64,000 bases of DNA from Halostreptopolyspora alba (GTDB taxonomy: Bacteria > Actinomycetota > Actinomycetes > Streptosporangiales > Streptosporangiaceae), in NCBI GenBank assembly GCA_003725585.1, contig RJMB01000005.1, positions 124,001-188,000 of the forward strand, in the 5' to 3' direction. Under the pieces are notes generated by a model. It made no database searches and was not told where the DNA came from. It was given only the letters and a program-made list of their open reading frames with translations. The position numbers and the translations under genes were made by a program. Positions 17,313 through 26,530 of this stretch are shown here, in pieces. Position 1 is the stretch's first letter. Each line of letters opens with the position of its first letter.

Positions 17313-17350
17313 GAAGGCCCTGAGTGGGGTTTCCCCTGCTCAGGGCCTTC
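17313..17350 (-). terminator. Terminator of tRNA-Arg
   Basis: GAAGGCCCTGAG at 17313-17324 pairs perfectly with CTCAGGGCCTTC at 17339-17350, with a further GGGG/CCCC pair inside the loop. It lies 20 bases past the 3' end of the tRNA. The same position in repeat copies A and B holds hairpins of different sequence. Confidence 0.8.
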
Positions 17351-17370
17351 GTCGTGCTGTCTCAGCTCTG

Positions 17371-17443
17371 CGCGCTCGGGAGGATTCGAACCCCCAACCT
17401 TCTGATCCGTAGTCAGATGCTCTATCCATTGAGCTACGAGCGC
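17371..17443 (-). tRNA. tRNA-Arg (anticodon ACG)
   Basis: Complete cloverleaf on the minus strand: acceptor GCGCTCG with CGAGCGC, D arm GCTC..GAGC, anticodon stem TCTGA/TCAGA with loop CTACGGA, T arm with GTTCGAATC. Discriminator is G and CCA is not encoded. It is the intact parent of the two truncated copies at 7.0 and 10.65 kb, which lie on its 3' side. Confidence 0.97.
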
Positions 17444-17629
17444 GGGCCAGCAGGCCGATTTCCCCTAGTGGTCGGGGGATCGCCCTGAAGACGTGCCCCA
17501 CTCTAGCACGCGCACGGGATGGTTAGAGCGTCTGATTCCGCCCGGGGACGCTGTGACGAGCCCCATGGGCACACGGGCCGATGGTTCCGCGGTGGCTCGC
17601 GCGGCCACACGCGAGCCACCGCCTGCCGG

Positions 17630-18259
17630 TCACTCCCCGGTGAGGAGGACCTCGAGGATGCGGGGCCCGTGCACCCCCTCCACCCGGTCCAGCTCGATGT
17701 CGCTGGTGGCCGAGGGGCCGCTGATCCAGGTGAGCGGCTGGTGCGGGTCGAGCTGGGCCACCGCCTCCGGGACCCCGTTGACGACCTGGTCGGCGCGCAC
17801 GACACACAGGTGCACGTCGGGGATGAGGGAGATGGCGCGCCGGCCCTGTGCGGCCCCGGTGTCGAGCACGATGGTCCCGGTTTCGGCGACGGCCACGGCG
17901 CAGCCGGTGACGACCCCGTCCATCGCGTCCAGCTGGTCGACGGCGAGCCCGTCGTCGCGTACCACGGAGGCGGAGGTGGCGGCTGTCCACTCGGTGGGCA
18001 GGTCCGGCGGTACGACGATGCGCGCGAGCGAGCGGCGTCGCGCCGTCTCGGCGATCGCCTCGGCCAGCTCGCCGGTAGCCACCCGGTGCACGATCGCCTT
18101 GTAGTCCTCCAACCGGTCGACCAGCGTCGGGATGGGGTCGCCGGTGTGGGCGGACGCGTAGTCGCGGGGGACCGCGACGTCGTCGGGCCGCTCGTCGCGT
18201 GGCACGTCCGCGAGTGCCGCGCGTACCCGGCCCAGGATTCTCTCGCGTGACCCGGTCAT
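17630..18259 (-). CDS. lutC: Lactate utilization protein C (LUD domain)
   Basis: 209 residues from ATG 18259, which overlaps the TGA of lutB (ATGA). The LUD-domain motifs are present: TGCAVAVAETGTIVLDTG, ISLIPDVHLCVV and TWISGPSATSDIELDRVEGVHGP near the C-terminus. LutC is a subunit of the LutABC L-lactate dehydrogenase complex, which feeds electrons from lactate into the chain. A longer upstream frame belongs to the shadow of lutB. Last gene of the lutABC operon. Confidence 0.95.
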   Translation of the reverse strand: MTGSRERILGRVRAALADVPRDERPDDVAVPRDYASAHTGDPIPTLVDRLEDYKAIVHRVATGELAEAIAETARRRSLARIVVPPDLPTEWTAATSASVVRDDGLAVDQLDAMDGVVTGCAVAVAETGTIVLDTGAAQGRRAISLIPDVHLCVVRADQVVNGVPEAVAQLDPHQPLTWISGPSATSDIELDRVEGVHGPRILEVLLTGE

Positions 18260-19692
18260 GGTTGTCCGCCTTCCCCTCCGTTGGCGCGGTCCCGCCACCA
18301 CCGCCGGAAGGACCTCTCGGGGATCTCGGGCAGGTCGCGGGTGTCGGTCCAGGCCGCGGCCGGCCCCGGTGCGCGGCGCGGGATCATGGAGCGCGCCGCG
18401 CCGAGCGCGCGTTGGGCCAGGCCGAGCCGCCGGCCGTCGTTCAGCAGCCACCCTGCGGCGCCCATGGTGGCCTTCTCCATCGCGTGGCCCGAGCCCGAGA
18501 CGACCTGTTCGCGCAGGTGGACCAGGACCTCGGGAATGTCGATGGCCACGGGGCACACCTCGTAGCAGGCCCCGCACAGCGAGGACGCGTACGGCAGCGA
18601 GGCGTCGACCGGGCCGGAGGTCCCGTGGAGCTGGGGGTTGAGGATCGCGCCGATGGGGCCGGGGTAGACGGAGCCGTAGGCGTGGCCTCCGGTGCGTTCG
18701 TACACCGGGCAGATGTTCAGGCAGGCCGAGCAGCGGATGCAGCGTAGCGCCTGGCGGCCCACCTCGTCGGCGAGTGTGTCGGTGCGCCCGTTGTCCAGCA
18801 GCACCACGTGGAAGTTCCGCGGCCCGTCGCCCTCGGCGGGGCCGGTCCAGGTGGAGGTGTAGGGGTTCATCCGCTCACCGGTGGACGAACGTGGCAGTAG
18901 CTGCAGGAACACGTCGAGGTCCGACCAGCTGGGGACGATCTTCTCGATCCCGACCACGGAGATCAGTGTCTCGGGCAGGGTGAGGCACATTCGCCCGTTG
19001 CCCTCGGACTCCAGCACCACCAGTGTTCCGGTGTCGGCGACGGCGAAGTTCGCCCCGGAGATGGCCACCTTGGTGTCCAGGAACCTGCGGCGCAGGTGCA
19101 CCCGTGCGGCCTCGGCCAGCGCCTCGGGGTGATCGCTGAGGTTCTCGGGTGCGGGGACCCCCCATTCGGCCATGGTGCGCAGGAATATCTCCCGGATCTC
19201 GGCGCGGTTGCGGTGGATGGCCGGGACCAGGATGTGCGAGGGCAGGTCGTCGCCGAGCTGCACGATCAGCTCGGCGAGGTCGGTCTCGTAGGCGTTGATC
19301 CCCGCCCGCTCCAGCGCGTTGTTCAGCTCGATCTCCTGGGTGGCCATGGACTTGACCTTGACCACCTCCCGTTCGCCGGTGTCGCGGACCAGGCGGGTGA
19401 CGATGTCGTTGGCCTCGTCGGCGTCGGCGGCCCAGTGCACGGTGCCTCCGGCCGCGGTGATGGCGCTCTCCAGCTGTTCCAGGTAGACGTCGAGGTGACG
19501 CAGTGTGCGGTCTTTGATGGCTTTGCCGGCCGCGCGCAGCTGGGCCCAGTCGTCCAGTTCGCCCACGGCGCTGTCCCGCTTGTCGCGGATGGTGTGCGTG
19601 GCCTCGCGTAGGTTGTGCCGCAGCTGCGGGTCGCGTGTGGCCTCGGCGGCGGCTGTGGGGAAGTCCGGCATTCCGACGAAGGTGCGGCTCAT
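18256..19692 (-). CDS. lutB: Lactate utilization protein B, iron-sulfur subunit
   Basis: 478 residues from ATG 19692, overlapping the TGA of lutA by ATGA. N-terminal LUD domain with KVKSMATQEIELNNALE and SGANFAVADTGTLVV; C-terminal ferredoxin-like part with two cysteine clusters CIRCSACLNICPVY and CGACYEVCPV for 4Fe-4S centres. It is the electron-transfer core of the LutABC lactate oxidase. The stop overlaps the lutC start, so translation is coupled through the operon. Confidence 0.96.
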   Translation of the reverse strand: MSRTFVGMPDFPTAAAEATRDPQLRHNLREATHTIRDKRDSAVGELDDWAQLRAAGKAIKDRTLRHLDVYLEQLESAITAAGGTVHWAADADEANDIVTRLVRDTGEREVVKVKSMATQEIELNNALERAGINAYETDLAELIVQLGDDLPSHILVPAIHRNRAEIREIFLRTMAEWGVPAPENLSDHPEALAEAARVHLRRRFLDTKVAISGANFAVADTGTLVVLESEGNGRMCLTLPETLISVVGIEKIVPSWSDLDVFLQLLPRSSTGERMNPYTSTWTGPAEGDGPRNFHVVLLDNGRTDTLADEVGRQALRCIRCSACLNICPVYERTGGHAYGSVYPGPIGAILNPQLHGTSGPVDASLPYASSLCGACYEVCPVAIDIPEVLVHLREQVVSGSGHAMEKATMGAAGWLLNDGRRLGLAQRALGAARSMIPRRAPGPAAAWTDTRDLPEIPERSFRRWWRDRANGGEGGQP

Positions 19693-20429
19693 ATGCGTGC
19701 GGGCTCCTCTTCGGTGCTGGCCAGGATCTCGGCGAGGTGCATGACGCGGACGCCGGACCGCTGACGGTTCAGGACGCCTCCGATGTGCATCAGGCAGGAG
19801 TTGTCCACGGCGCACAGCACCTCCGCTCCGGTCGTGGCGACGCTGCGTGCCTTGTCCCACCCCATCGCGGACGACACCTCGGCGTTCTTCATGGCGAAGG
19901 TGCCGCCGAAGCCGCAGCACTCGGTGGCGCCGTCCAGCTCCCGCAGCTCCAGGCCGCGGACCGCGCGCAGCAGGGTGTAGGGCCGCTCGCCGAGGCCGAG
20001 TACCCGTAGGCCGTGGCAGGTGGGGTGGTAGGTGACGGTGTGTGGGAAGTACGCGCCGACGTCGACCACGCCGAGGGCGTCGACGAGCAGTTCCGCGAGG
20101 TCGTACACCCGTGGCGCCAGTTCGGCGACCTCGCGGTCCAGGGGGCTGCCGGTCTCGCCCAGCCGGGGGTAGTTGTCGCGGATCATCGCCGCGCACGATC
20201 CGGAGGGCACCAGCACCGCGTCGGCGTCGGAGAAGGTCTTGACGAAGCTCACGGCCAGGCGTTGGGCTTCGCGGCGGTACCCGGTGTTGTAGTGCATCTG
20301 GCCGCAGCAGGTCTGCGCCTCCGGGAAAACCACCTCGTGTCCCAGCCGCTCCAGCAGCCGCACCACCGCCCTGCCGGTGTCCGGGAACACGGTGTCGTTA
20401 ACGCAGGTCACGAACAGTGCGATGCGCAC
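19689..20429 (-). CDS. lutA: Lactate utilization protein A (CCG-domain)
   Basis: 246 residues from GTG 20429 (GGGGGA upstream); the frame opens further upstream but into the promoter region. Two CCG modules are present: QTCCGQMHYNTGY with SGSCAAMIRDNYPR, and YHPTCHGLRVLGL with ECCGFGGTFAMKN. These bind the noncubane iron-sulfur cluster of the GlpC/HdrB/LutA family. First gene of lutABC, divergent from a GntR-type regulator. Confidence 0.96.
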   Translation of the reverse strand: MRIALFVTCVNDTVFPDTGRAVVRLLERLGHEVVFPEAQTCCGQMHYNTGYRREAQRLAVSFVKTFSDADAVLVPSGSCAAMIRDNYPRLGETGSPLDREVAELAPRVYDLAELLVDALGVVDVGAYFPHTVTYHPTCHGLRVLGLGERPYTLLRAVRGLELRELDGATECCGFGGTFAMKNAEVSSAMGWDKARSVATTGAEVLCAVDNSCLMHIGGVLNRQRSGVRVMHLAEILASTEEEPARI

Positions 20430-20607
20430 GTTCGGTCCCCCTTCCAGCTGGTGTTCGCGATGGGAGTCCCCCGGCGGGGTCCGCCACGAACCCGACGTAT
20501 ACCGACAACAGTTAACCAAAACCCGTGAACTGGCATTCGTTGACAAACCTTACCTGTGACCCAGACCATACACACCCAGGAGTCCACGGAAACGGAAGGT
20601 CACGAGG
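20430..20607. promoter_or_regulatory. Divergent promoter region of lutABC and its GntR regulator
   Basis: 178 bases, lower in GC than the flanks. A TTGACA hexamer at 20540-20545 reads toward the regulator with an A/T-richer segment (CCATACACA) 20-25 bases on. Half-sites CCGACAAC and GTTGACAA around 20500-20547 could bind a FCD-type GntR protein, but no perfect palindrome is visible. Confidence 0.4.
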
Positions 20608-21303
20608 ATGCGCCCGATCGGCCCACAGCACTCCGAACTCTGGGCGGAGGTCTTCGCCGAGTTGCGTGAGCTGATCGTGCTCGGCGGGCTGGCCCCCGGT
20701 GAGCGTCTGGTCGAGGCCGATCTCGCGGAGCGCCTGGGAGTGAGTCGCGGCCCGGTGCGCACCGCCCTGGCCGAACTCGCCCGGGTCGGGCTCGTGGAAC
20801 TGAGCTCCCGGCGCAGTGCCCGGGTCGTCTCCCTCGCGGCCAGGGACGTGACGGAGATCTACGCGGTACGCAAGGCGCTCGAGCTGCTCTCCCTGCGGAC
20901 CGCTGACGCCGATGCGGTGTCAGCGATGTTGCCCAGCCTCGGCGCCGACCTCGACACGCTGGAGGCCGCCCTGGAGACGGGGGAGGGCGCGGCGGCGACG
21001 GGGGCGGATCTCGCGTTCCACCGGCACCTCGCCGAACTCGCGGGCAACAGTCGGTTGCTCGCCGCCTGGGACATGCAGGCCGACCAGGTCCGGTTGGTCA
21101 TCGGGATGGTGCAGCGCGACGACCCCACGGTCGCGGCGAGGTCGGGAGAGCACCGGTCGGTGCTGGAGGCCCTGCGGAATGGCGACCGGGAAGGCGCGTG
21201 CGTCGCGCTCGAACAGCACCTCGCCGCGGCCGAGAGAGCCGTGCGCGAGGGGGCCGCCCGGCTGACGGGCGAGCCCACGACGACCGCGGCAGGACAGCCG
21301 TGA
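20608..21303 (+). CDS. GntR/FadR-family regulator (FCD domain), probable lut regulator
   Basis: 231 residues. Winged helix: LRELIVLGGLAPGERLVEADLAERLGVSRGPVRTALAELARVGLVEL. The FCD effector domain starts near residue 90 with AAR..VTEIYAVRKALELLSLR and contains the metal-binding histidine pattern (LAFHRHLAEL, GEHRSVLEAL, ALEQHL). Its divergent position next to lutABC and upstream of a lactate permease makes it the likely lactate-responsive repressor, as LldR/LutR are elsewhere. The start at 20608 follows a GGTCACGAGG stretch. Confidence 0.92.
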   Translation: MRPIGPQHSELWAEVFAELRELIVLGGLAPGERLVEADLAERLGVSRGPVRTALAELARVGLVELSSRRSARVVSLAARDVTEIYAVRKALELLSLRTADADAVSAMLPSLGADLDTLEAALETGEGAAATGADLAFHRHLAELAGNSRLLAAWDMQADQVRLVIGMVQRDDPTVAARSGEHRSVLEALRNGDREGACVALEQHLAAAERAVREGAARLTGEPTTTAAGQP

Positions 21304-21441
21304 CGTCCCCGGGGCACCCCCTTCCCCGGGCGCGGCTGTCGGTGACGCGTCGTGCGAACGAGCCGAAACGATCCGGCATACCTGGCTTCCCGGGGGCCAG
21401 TTCCGCAGTTCCCTCCGTCAACGACCCGAAGGAACAGCACT

Positions 21442-23241
21442 ATGACCGACAATCTGGCGGTCCTGAGCCTGCTGGCGGTTCTGCCGATCCTCTCGATCGG
21501 TGTGCTGCTGGTGGGTTTTCGATGGCCCGCGAAGTACGCGATGCCCGTGGGCTACGCCGTGGTCGTCCTCATCGCGGCGTTCGTCTGGCAGGTGGGCTGG
21601 GTGGAGATCGCGGCCTCCACCGTCGAGGGCTTCATCATCGCCGTTGGCCTGCTCTACATCGTCTTCGGCGCGCTGCTGCTGCTGTCGACGCTGAACGCGA
21701 GTGGTGCGATCCGCTCGATCCGCGCGGCGTTCACCCGGATCAGCCCCGACCGCAGGGTGCAGGCGGTGATCGTCGCCTGGCTCTTCGGTAGCTTCATCGA
21801 AGGAGCGTCGGGCTTTGGCACACCGGCCGCCGTGGCGGCCCCGCTGCTGCTGGCGCTCGGCTTCCCCGCGATGGCCGCGGTGATGGTCGGGCTGATCATC
21901 CAGAGCAGTCCGGTGAGCTTCGGCGCGGTCGGCACACCACTGTTGGTGGGGGTCACCGACGGCCTCGGCGGCGCCGCCGTTGTCGACGAGACCCTGAGCG
22001 CGGCCGGTACCGACCTGACCTCGTATGTCGCCAACGACGTCACGGTCGCCGTCGCCGGGATGCACGCCATCGTGGGAACCCTCGTCCCGCTGTTCATGGT
22101 CTGCATGCTGACGGCGTTCTTCGGGGAGCGGCGCAGTGTCGCCGACGGCCTCAGGGTCGCCCCGTTCGCGCTGTTCGCGGCGTTCGCGATGACGGTCCCC
22201 TACATGCTCGTCGCGTGGCTGTTCGGCCCGGAGTTTCCCGCTCTGCTCGGCGGGCTCATCGGGTTGATGATCGTGGTGTTCGCCGCGCGGCGGGGGTTCC
22301 TGGTGCCGTCCGAACCGTGGGACTTCGCCCCCCGCAAGAGCTGGGCCCCCGAGTGGATGGGCCGTATCGTCCCCGACACCACCGAGGTCACCAGCGCCGA
22401 CATGGGCATCGTCCGCGCGTGGACCCCCTACGTGCTGGTCGCGGTGCTGCTGCTGTTCACGCGGCTGGTGGAGCCGGTGACCGCGGGACTCCAGGCGGGA
22501 ACCCTGGAATGGGCCAACATCTTCGGCACGGACGCCACCGCGGACTTCCAGGCGCTGTACTCGCCCGGGTTCGTGTTCCTCGTGGCGGTGGCGTTGACGT
22601 TCCTGATCCACCGCATGTCGCCGGGTCAGATCCGCGAGTCCGTGTCGAACGCCGGCCGGCAGCTCGGTGCCGCGGCGGTCGCGCTGCTCGTCGCGGTGCC
22701 GATGGTCAGGGTCTTCATCAACTCCGGCGCGGACTTCAACGCCTCGGACCTGGAGAGCATGCCACTGTCGCTGGCCGCTGGGGCTTCGTCACTGGCGGGG
22801 GAGGCGTGGCCGGTGTTCTCGCCGTGGATCGGCGCGCTCGGCGCGTTCGCGGCCGGTAGCAACACGATCAGCAACCTGATGTTCTCGTTGTTCCAGTTCT
22901 CCACGGCCGAGCAGATCGGGGCTCCGACGAGCGTCATCGTTGGCGCTCAGGCTGTCGGCGGCGCGGCCGGCAACATGATCACCGTGCACAACGTCGTCGC
23001 GGCGTGCGCCACGGTCGGCCTGGTCGACCGCGAGGGCGTCCTCATCCGCAAGACCGTCATCCCGATGGTCTACTACTGCCTGACCGCCGGCATGCTCGCC
23101 TACGTGTTCAGCTTCGGACTCGGGTTGAACATCGGCTCGTTGGGGCTGGCGGCGATTCTGGTGGCGCTGGCGCTCATCGCCACCTACTTCTGGCGGCGCC
23201 GGGACGACGCCCCGGTGTCCGTGCCGCGTGCGCGGCGCTAG
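21442..23241 (+). CDS. lldP: L-lactate permease (LctP family)
   Basis: Start set at ATG 21442 (GAAGGAAC upstream); 599 residues, the usual size, with about 14 membrane helices. Family signatures include [21 protein letters not shown] and [16 protein letters not shown] in the N-terminal half, and [14 protein letters not shown] with [19 protein letters not shown] in the C-terminal half. It imports lactate (and possibly glycolate) with protons. Placed downstream of the GntR regulator, it completes a lactate uptake and oxidation unit with lutABC. Confidence 0.95.
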   Translation: MTDNLAVLSLLAVLPILSIGVLLVGFRWPAKYAMPVGYAVVVLIAAFVWQVGWVEIAASTVEGFIIAVGLLYIVFGALLLLSTLNASGAIRSIRAAFTRISPDRRVQAVIVAWLFGSFIEGASGFGTPAAVAAPLLLALGFPAMAAVMVGLIIQSSPVSFGAVGTPLLVGVTDGLGGAAVVDETLSAAGTDLTSYVANDVTVAVAGMHAIVGTLVPLFMVCMLTAFFGERRSVADGLRVAPFALFAAFAMTVPYMLVAWLFGPEFPALLGGLIGLMIVVFAARRGFLVPSEPWDFAPRKSWAPEWMGRIVPDTTEVTSADMGIVRAWTPYVLVAVLLLFTRLVEPVTAGLQAGTLEWANIFGTDATADFQALYSPGFVFLVAVALTFLIHRMSPGQIRESVSNAGRQLGAAAVALLVAVPMVRVFINSGADFNASDLESMPLSLAAGASSLAGEAWPVFSPWIGALGAFAAGSNTISNLMFSLFQFSTAEQIGAPTSVIVGAQAVGGAAGNMITVHNVVAACATVGLVDREGVLIRKTVIPMVYYCLTAGMLAYVFSFGLGLNIGSLGLAAILVALALIATYFWRRRDDAPVSVPRARR

Positions 23242-23260
23242 AGGCGTCCGCGTGACACCC

Positions 23261-23290
23261 TCCGGGCCGGCACGGCCGTGCCGGCCCGGA
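23261..23290. terminator. Bidirectional terminator between lldP and gabT
   Basis: A perfect 30-bp palindrome (15 bases each side, no spacer), beginning TCCGGGCCGGCACGG, located between two convergent stop codons. Confidence 0.8.
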
Positions 23291-23297
23291 GCGTGGG

Positions 23298-24563
23298 TCA
23301 GCTGTCGGCCTCGGCGACCGCCTCGGCCCACAGTTCCACGGCGGTGTCGACGTGCTCGGCCCCGACCACCAGCGGTGGGATCATTCGCACGATGTTGCCG
23401 TGGGGGCCGCAGGTGAGCAGCAGCAGCCCTCGTTCGGCGGCGGCCCGGTGCGCGCGGGTGGCGGTCTCGGTGTCCGGGGAGCCGTCAGGGGCGGTGAACT
23501 CGTTGCCGATCATCACGCCGAGCCCGCGCACGTCGCCGATGACCGGGTGGGAGTCGGCGACCTGGCGCAGCCCCTTCTGCAGCCGCTCGCCCATCTGGGC
23601 GGCGTTCTCCACCAGGCCCTCCTCCTGGATGACGTCCAGTGTGGCCAGCGCCGCCGCGCAGGCGACCGCGTTGCCGCCGTAGGTGCCGCCCTGGGAGCCC
23701 GGCCAGGCCCGCTCCATCAGCTCCTGCGACGCCGCGATCGCGGACAGTGGGAATCCGCTGGCAAGTCCCTTGGCGGTGATCACGATGTCGGGCCGGATCC
23801 CGGAGTGGTCCAGACCCCAGAAGCGTCCGGTGCGGCCGAACCCGGTCTGCACCTCGTCGGCGACGACGAGGATGCCGTGCTTGTCGGCGCGCTCCCGTAG
23901 CCCGCGCAGGAAGGCCGGCGGAGCCGGGACGTAGCCGCCCTCGCCGAGGACCGGCTCGACGAAGATCGCCGCGGTGTCCTTCGGGGAGCTGACCGTGGCC
24001 AACTGGTAGTCCAGCTCCGTCAGGGCGTGGTGGGTGGCTTCCTCCTCGGACATGCCCAGCCGGTAGGCGTAGGGGAACGGGGATACCACCACCCCCGGCA
24101 TCAGTGGCCCGATCCCGGCGCGGATCTTCACCCCGGAGGTGGTCAGTGACGCCGCCCCCATGGTGCGCCCGTGGAACGATCCCTGGAGGACGATGGCGTT
24201 CTGCCGCCCGGTGGCCTGGCGCGCGAGCCGTAGCGCCGCCTCGACCGCCTCGCTTCCGGAGTTGACGTAGAAGAGGCGGTCGAGCCCTTCGGGCAGCACC
24301 GAGCCGAGGCGCTCGGTGAGTTGGAGCAGCGGGCGGTGCATCACGGTCGTGTACTGTCCGTGGATCAGTGTCCCGACCTGGCGCTGGGCCGCCTCCACCA
24401 CCTTGGGGTGGCAGTGACCCGTGCTCGTGACTCCGATTCCGGCGGTGAAGTCGAGATAGCGGCGGTCGTCCTCGTCGTAGATGTGGACGCCCTCACCGCG
24501 AGCGGCGAGAACCGGTGTCGCCTGCTTCAGGATCGGGGAGAGCCCGGCCGACTGCTCAGCCAT
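23298..24563 (-). CDS. gabT: 4-aminobutyrate aminotransferase-type class III aminotransferase
   Basis: 421 residues. Class III signatures: FTAGIGVTSTGHCHPKVV at the N-terminus, FYVNSGSEAVEAALRLAR for the phosphate-binding loop, GSFHGRT, VADEVQTGFGRTG, and the PLP lysine in ITAKGLASGFPLSA. The product closely resembles GabT, which moves the amino group of 4-aminobutyrate to 2-oxoglutarate and gives succinate semialdehyde. The divergent neighbour encodes a succinate semialdehyde dehydrogenase-like enzyme, which supports this role, but another omega-amino acid could be the real substrate given the shared operator with the 29-34 kb cluster. Confidence 0.9.
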   Translation of the reverse strand: MAEQSAGLSPILKQATPVLAARGEGVHIYDEDDRRYLDFTAGIGVTSTGHCHPKVVEAAQRQVGTLIHGQYTTVMHRPLLQLTERLGSVLPEGLDRLFYVNSGSEAVEAALRLARQATGRQNAIVLQGSFHGRTMGAASLTTSGVKIRAGIGPLMPGVVVSPFPYAYRLGMSEEEATHHALTELDYQLATVSSPKDTAAIFVEPVLGEGGYVPAPPAFLRGLRERADKHGILVVADEVQTGFGRTGRFWGLDHSGIRPDIVITAKGLASGFPLSAIAASQELMERAWPGSQGGTYGGNAVACAAALATLDVIQEEGLVENAAQMGERLQKGLRQVADSHPVIGDVRGLGVMIGNEFTAPDGSPDTETATRAHRAAAERGLLLLTCGPHGNIVRMIPPLVVGAEHVDTAVELWAEAVAEADS

Positions 24564-24583
24564 ACTCTGACCTCATTTCATGG

Positions 24584-24597
24584 GATTGTTGACAATC
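24584..24597. promoter_or_regulatory. GATTGTTGACAATC inverted-repeat operator, copy 1
   Basis: GATTGT and ACAATC are exact 6-bp arms around TG. The site sits 21 bases before the gabT start in the gabT-gabD divergent region. The same sequence occurs at 31725-31738 and, with one mismatch, at 31831-31844. TTGT..ACAA arms are typical of FCD-type GntR operators, so the regulator at 28412-29125 is the likely binder. Confidence 0.75.
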
Positions 24598-24801
24598 GAC
24601 AACTATGGAATCATCCGCTGTACAGCGGTGTCCATCGAGGTCGGGGATCGCATCCTTTCCTGCGTACCCCAGGACACCGTTACTGAACTCCAGCGTGGGG
24701 AAAGGCGTACCAGTGGGATTCCGCTGTCCGGACGCGTGTGACGGATGGCCGAGCCCAAAACACCAGATGACGCTCCAGCCCGGAAGGGGACGGTCAAGAT
24801 C

Positions 24802-26274
24802 ATGGTCGTGGCAGGTCACGAGGAACGAGTGATCACCGAGGTCGCGAAGCAGCTGTTCATCGGGGGTGAGTGGCGCGACCCGGCGTTGGGCGCGACCTTC
24901 AAGGTCGAGGACCCCTCGACCGGATCGGTGCTGTGCGAGGTCGCCGACGCGGGGACCGACGACGCGTTCGCCGCGCTCGACGCCGCTGTGCGGGTCCAGC
25001 CCACCTGGGCCAAGCACCCCCCGCGGGAGCGGGGCGAGATCCTGCGGCGGGCCTACGAGCTGCTGATGCAACGGCAGGAGGATCTGGCCCTACTGATGAC
25101 GCTGGAGATGGGCAAACCCGTGCCCGAGGCCAAGGGCGAGATCGCCTACGCCGCCGACTTTCTTCGCTGGTTCTCCGAGGAGGCCGTGCGCATCGAGGGC
25201 GGATTCTCCACCGCGCCGAACGGGCAGGCCCGGTTCCTCATCATGCGGCAGCCGGTGGGACCCAGCATGCTCGTCACGCCGTGGAACTTCCCCATGGCGA
25301 TGGGAACCCGCAAGATCGGCCCGGCCATCGCCGCGGGCTGCACCGCGATCCTGAAGCCGGCCCAGCAGACCCCGTTGTCGGCGCTCGCGCTGGCCCAGAT
25401 CCTGCGCGAGGCGGGACTGCCCGAGGGTGTGCTGAGCGTGCTCCCCACGACCGACGCCGGCGGGGTGACCGAGCCGCTGCTGCGCGACGGTCGGATTCGC
25501 AAGATGTCGTTCACCGGGTCCACCGGGGTCGGCCGCAAGCTGCTGGAGCAGAGTTCCGAGCAGGTGCTGCGGACCTCGTTGGAGTTGGGCGGCAACGCCC
25601 CGTTCCTGGTGTTCGACGACGCTGACCTGGACGCCGCCGTCGAGGGGGCGATGCAGGCCAAGATGCGCAACATCGGTGAGGCGTGCACCGCGGCGAACCG
25701 GATCTACGCGCAGTCCGGAATCGCCGCCGAGTTCTCCCGGCGGCTCAGTGAGCGGATGGGCCAGCTGCGGGTGGGCCGTGGCACCGAGGAAGGGGTGCAG
25801 GTGGGGCCGTTGATCGACGCCAAGGCCCGGGAGAAGGTGCAGCACCTGGTGGACGACGCCGTCGACCGAGGGGCCAGGGTGATGGTCGGCGGTGGACCCG
25901 ACGAGGGCGCGGGCTACTTCTACAGGCCCACGGTGCTCTCCGACGTCCCCCAGGAGGCCGAGTTGTCCGACACCGAGATCTTCGGTCCGGTGGCGCCGGT
26001 CATCACGTTCGAGACCGAGGACGAGGCGCTGGCCGACGCCAACGACACCGAGTACGGCCTGGTCAGCTACGTCTACACCAGCGACCTGAACCGTGCGCTG
26101 CGGGTCTCGGAACGCCTGGAGACGGGGATGGTCGGGTTGAACCAGGGCATCGTCTCCAACCCCGCGGCACCGTTCGGCGGGGTGAAGCACTCGGGTCTGG
26201 GCCGCGAGGGCGGCCGTGTGGGTATCGAGGAGTTCCTGGAGACCAAGTACATCGGGATCGGCGGGGTGGACTAG
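24802..26274 (+). CDS. gabD: NAD(P)-dependent succinate semialdehyde dehydrogenase-type aldehyde dehydrogenase
   Basis: Start placed at ATG 24802 (AAGGGGAC upstream, 490 residues); an in-frame ATG at 24745 lacks a ribosome site. TPWNFPMAMGTRKIGPAIAAGC is the cofactor-binding segment, FTGSTGVGRKL the Rossmann turn, LELGGNAPFLVFDDADLDAA carries the catalytic glutamate, and the nucleophilic cysteine lies in GEACTAANRIY. C-terminal GLGREGGRVGIEEFLETKYIG is typical of GabD. It oxidises succinate semialdehyde to succinate, following GabT. Divergent from gabT across the operator. Confidence 0.93.
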   Translation: MVVAGHEERVITEVAKQLFIGGEWRDPALGATFKVEDPSTGSVLCEVADAGTDDAFAALDAAVRVQPTWAKHPPRERGEILRRAYELLMQRQEDLALLMTLEMGKPVPEAKGEIAYAADFLRWFSEEAVRIEGGFSTAPNGQARFLIMRQPVGPSMLVTPWNFPMAMGTRKIGPAIAAGCTAILKPAQQTPLSALALAQILREAGLPEGVLSVLPTTDAGGVTEPLLRDGRIRKMSFTGSTGVGRKLLEQSSEQVLRTSLELGGNAPFLVFDDADLDAAVEGAMQAKMRNIGEACTAANRIYAQSGIAAEFSRRLSERMGQLRVGRGTEEGVQVGPLIDAKAREKVQHLVDDAVDRGARVMVGGGPDEGAGYFYRPTVLSDVPQEAELSDTEIFGPVAPVITFETEDEALADANDTEYGLVSYVYTSDLNRALRVSERLETGMVGLNQGIVSNPAAPFGGVKHSGLGREGGRVGIEEFLETKYIGIGGVD

Positions 26275-26325
26275 ACGCACTGACCATGGAGGTTGGTAAC
26301 AGCGGTCCCCGCTGACACACGCGAA

Positions 26326-26380
26326 GAGGGCCTCCGGTAACGGTGTGGATCGCGAGATCCGCACCCGACCGGAAGCCCTC
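26326..26380. terminator. Bidirectional terminator between gabD and fhs
   Basis: A 55-base hairpin: GAGGGCCTCCGGT (26326-26338) pairs with ACCGGAAGCCCTC (26368-26380) with one mismatch, and GGTGTGGATC pairs with GATCCGCACC inside it, closing on a GCGA tetraloop. The flanking genes converge on it. The rest of 26275-26530 holds nothing I can support. Confidence 0.8.
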
Positions 26381-26530
26381 AGCGCCTCACACCTACCCAC
26401 GCCAACGCCAGACTGCCCCCCACCGGCGGACTACTCCGCCCGGCCCGGCGCGTCCACCAACGGCGGGTGGCAGGGTATCGTCCGGTGGGGCGCCGGGCGT
26501 ACCGCCCGCACCCCACCGGACGACCGCGGT

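Noticed and set aside
21418..22611. 397-codon frame antisense to the lactate permease
   Set aside because: His/Asp/Gly/Arg-rich text typical of the complement of a membrane protein gene.
25090..26400. 436-codon frame antisense to gabD
   Set aside because: Composition shadow of the gabD codons; no family pattern, while gabD has all catalytic motifs.
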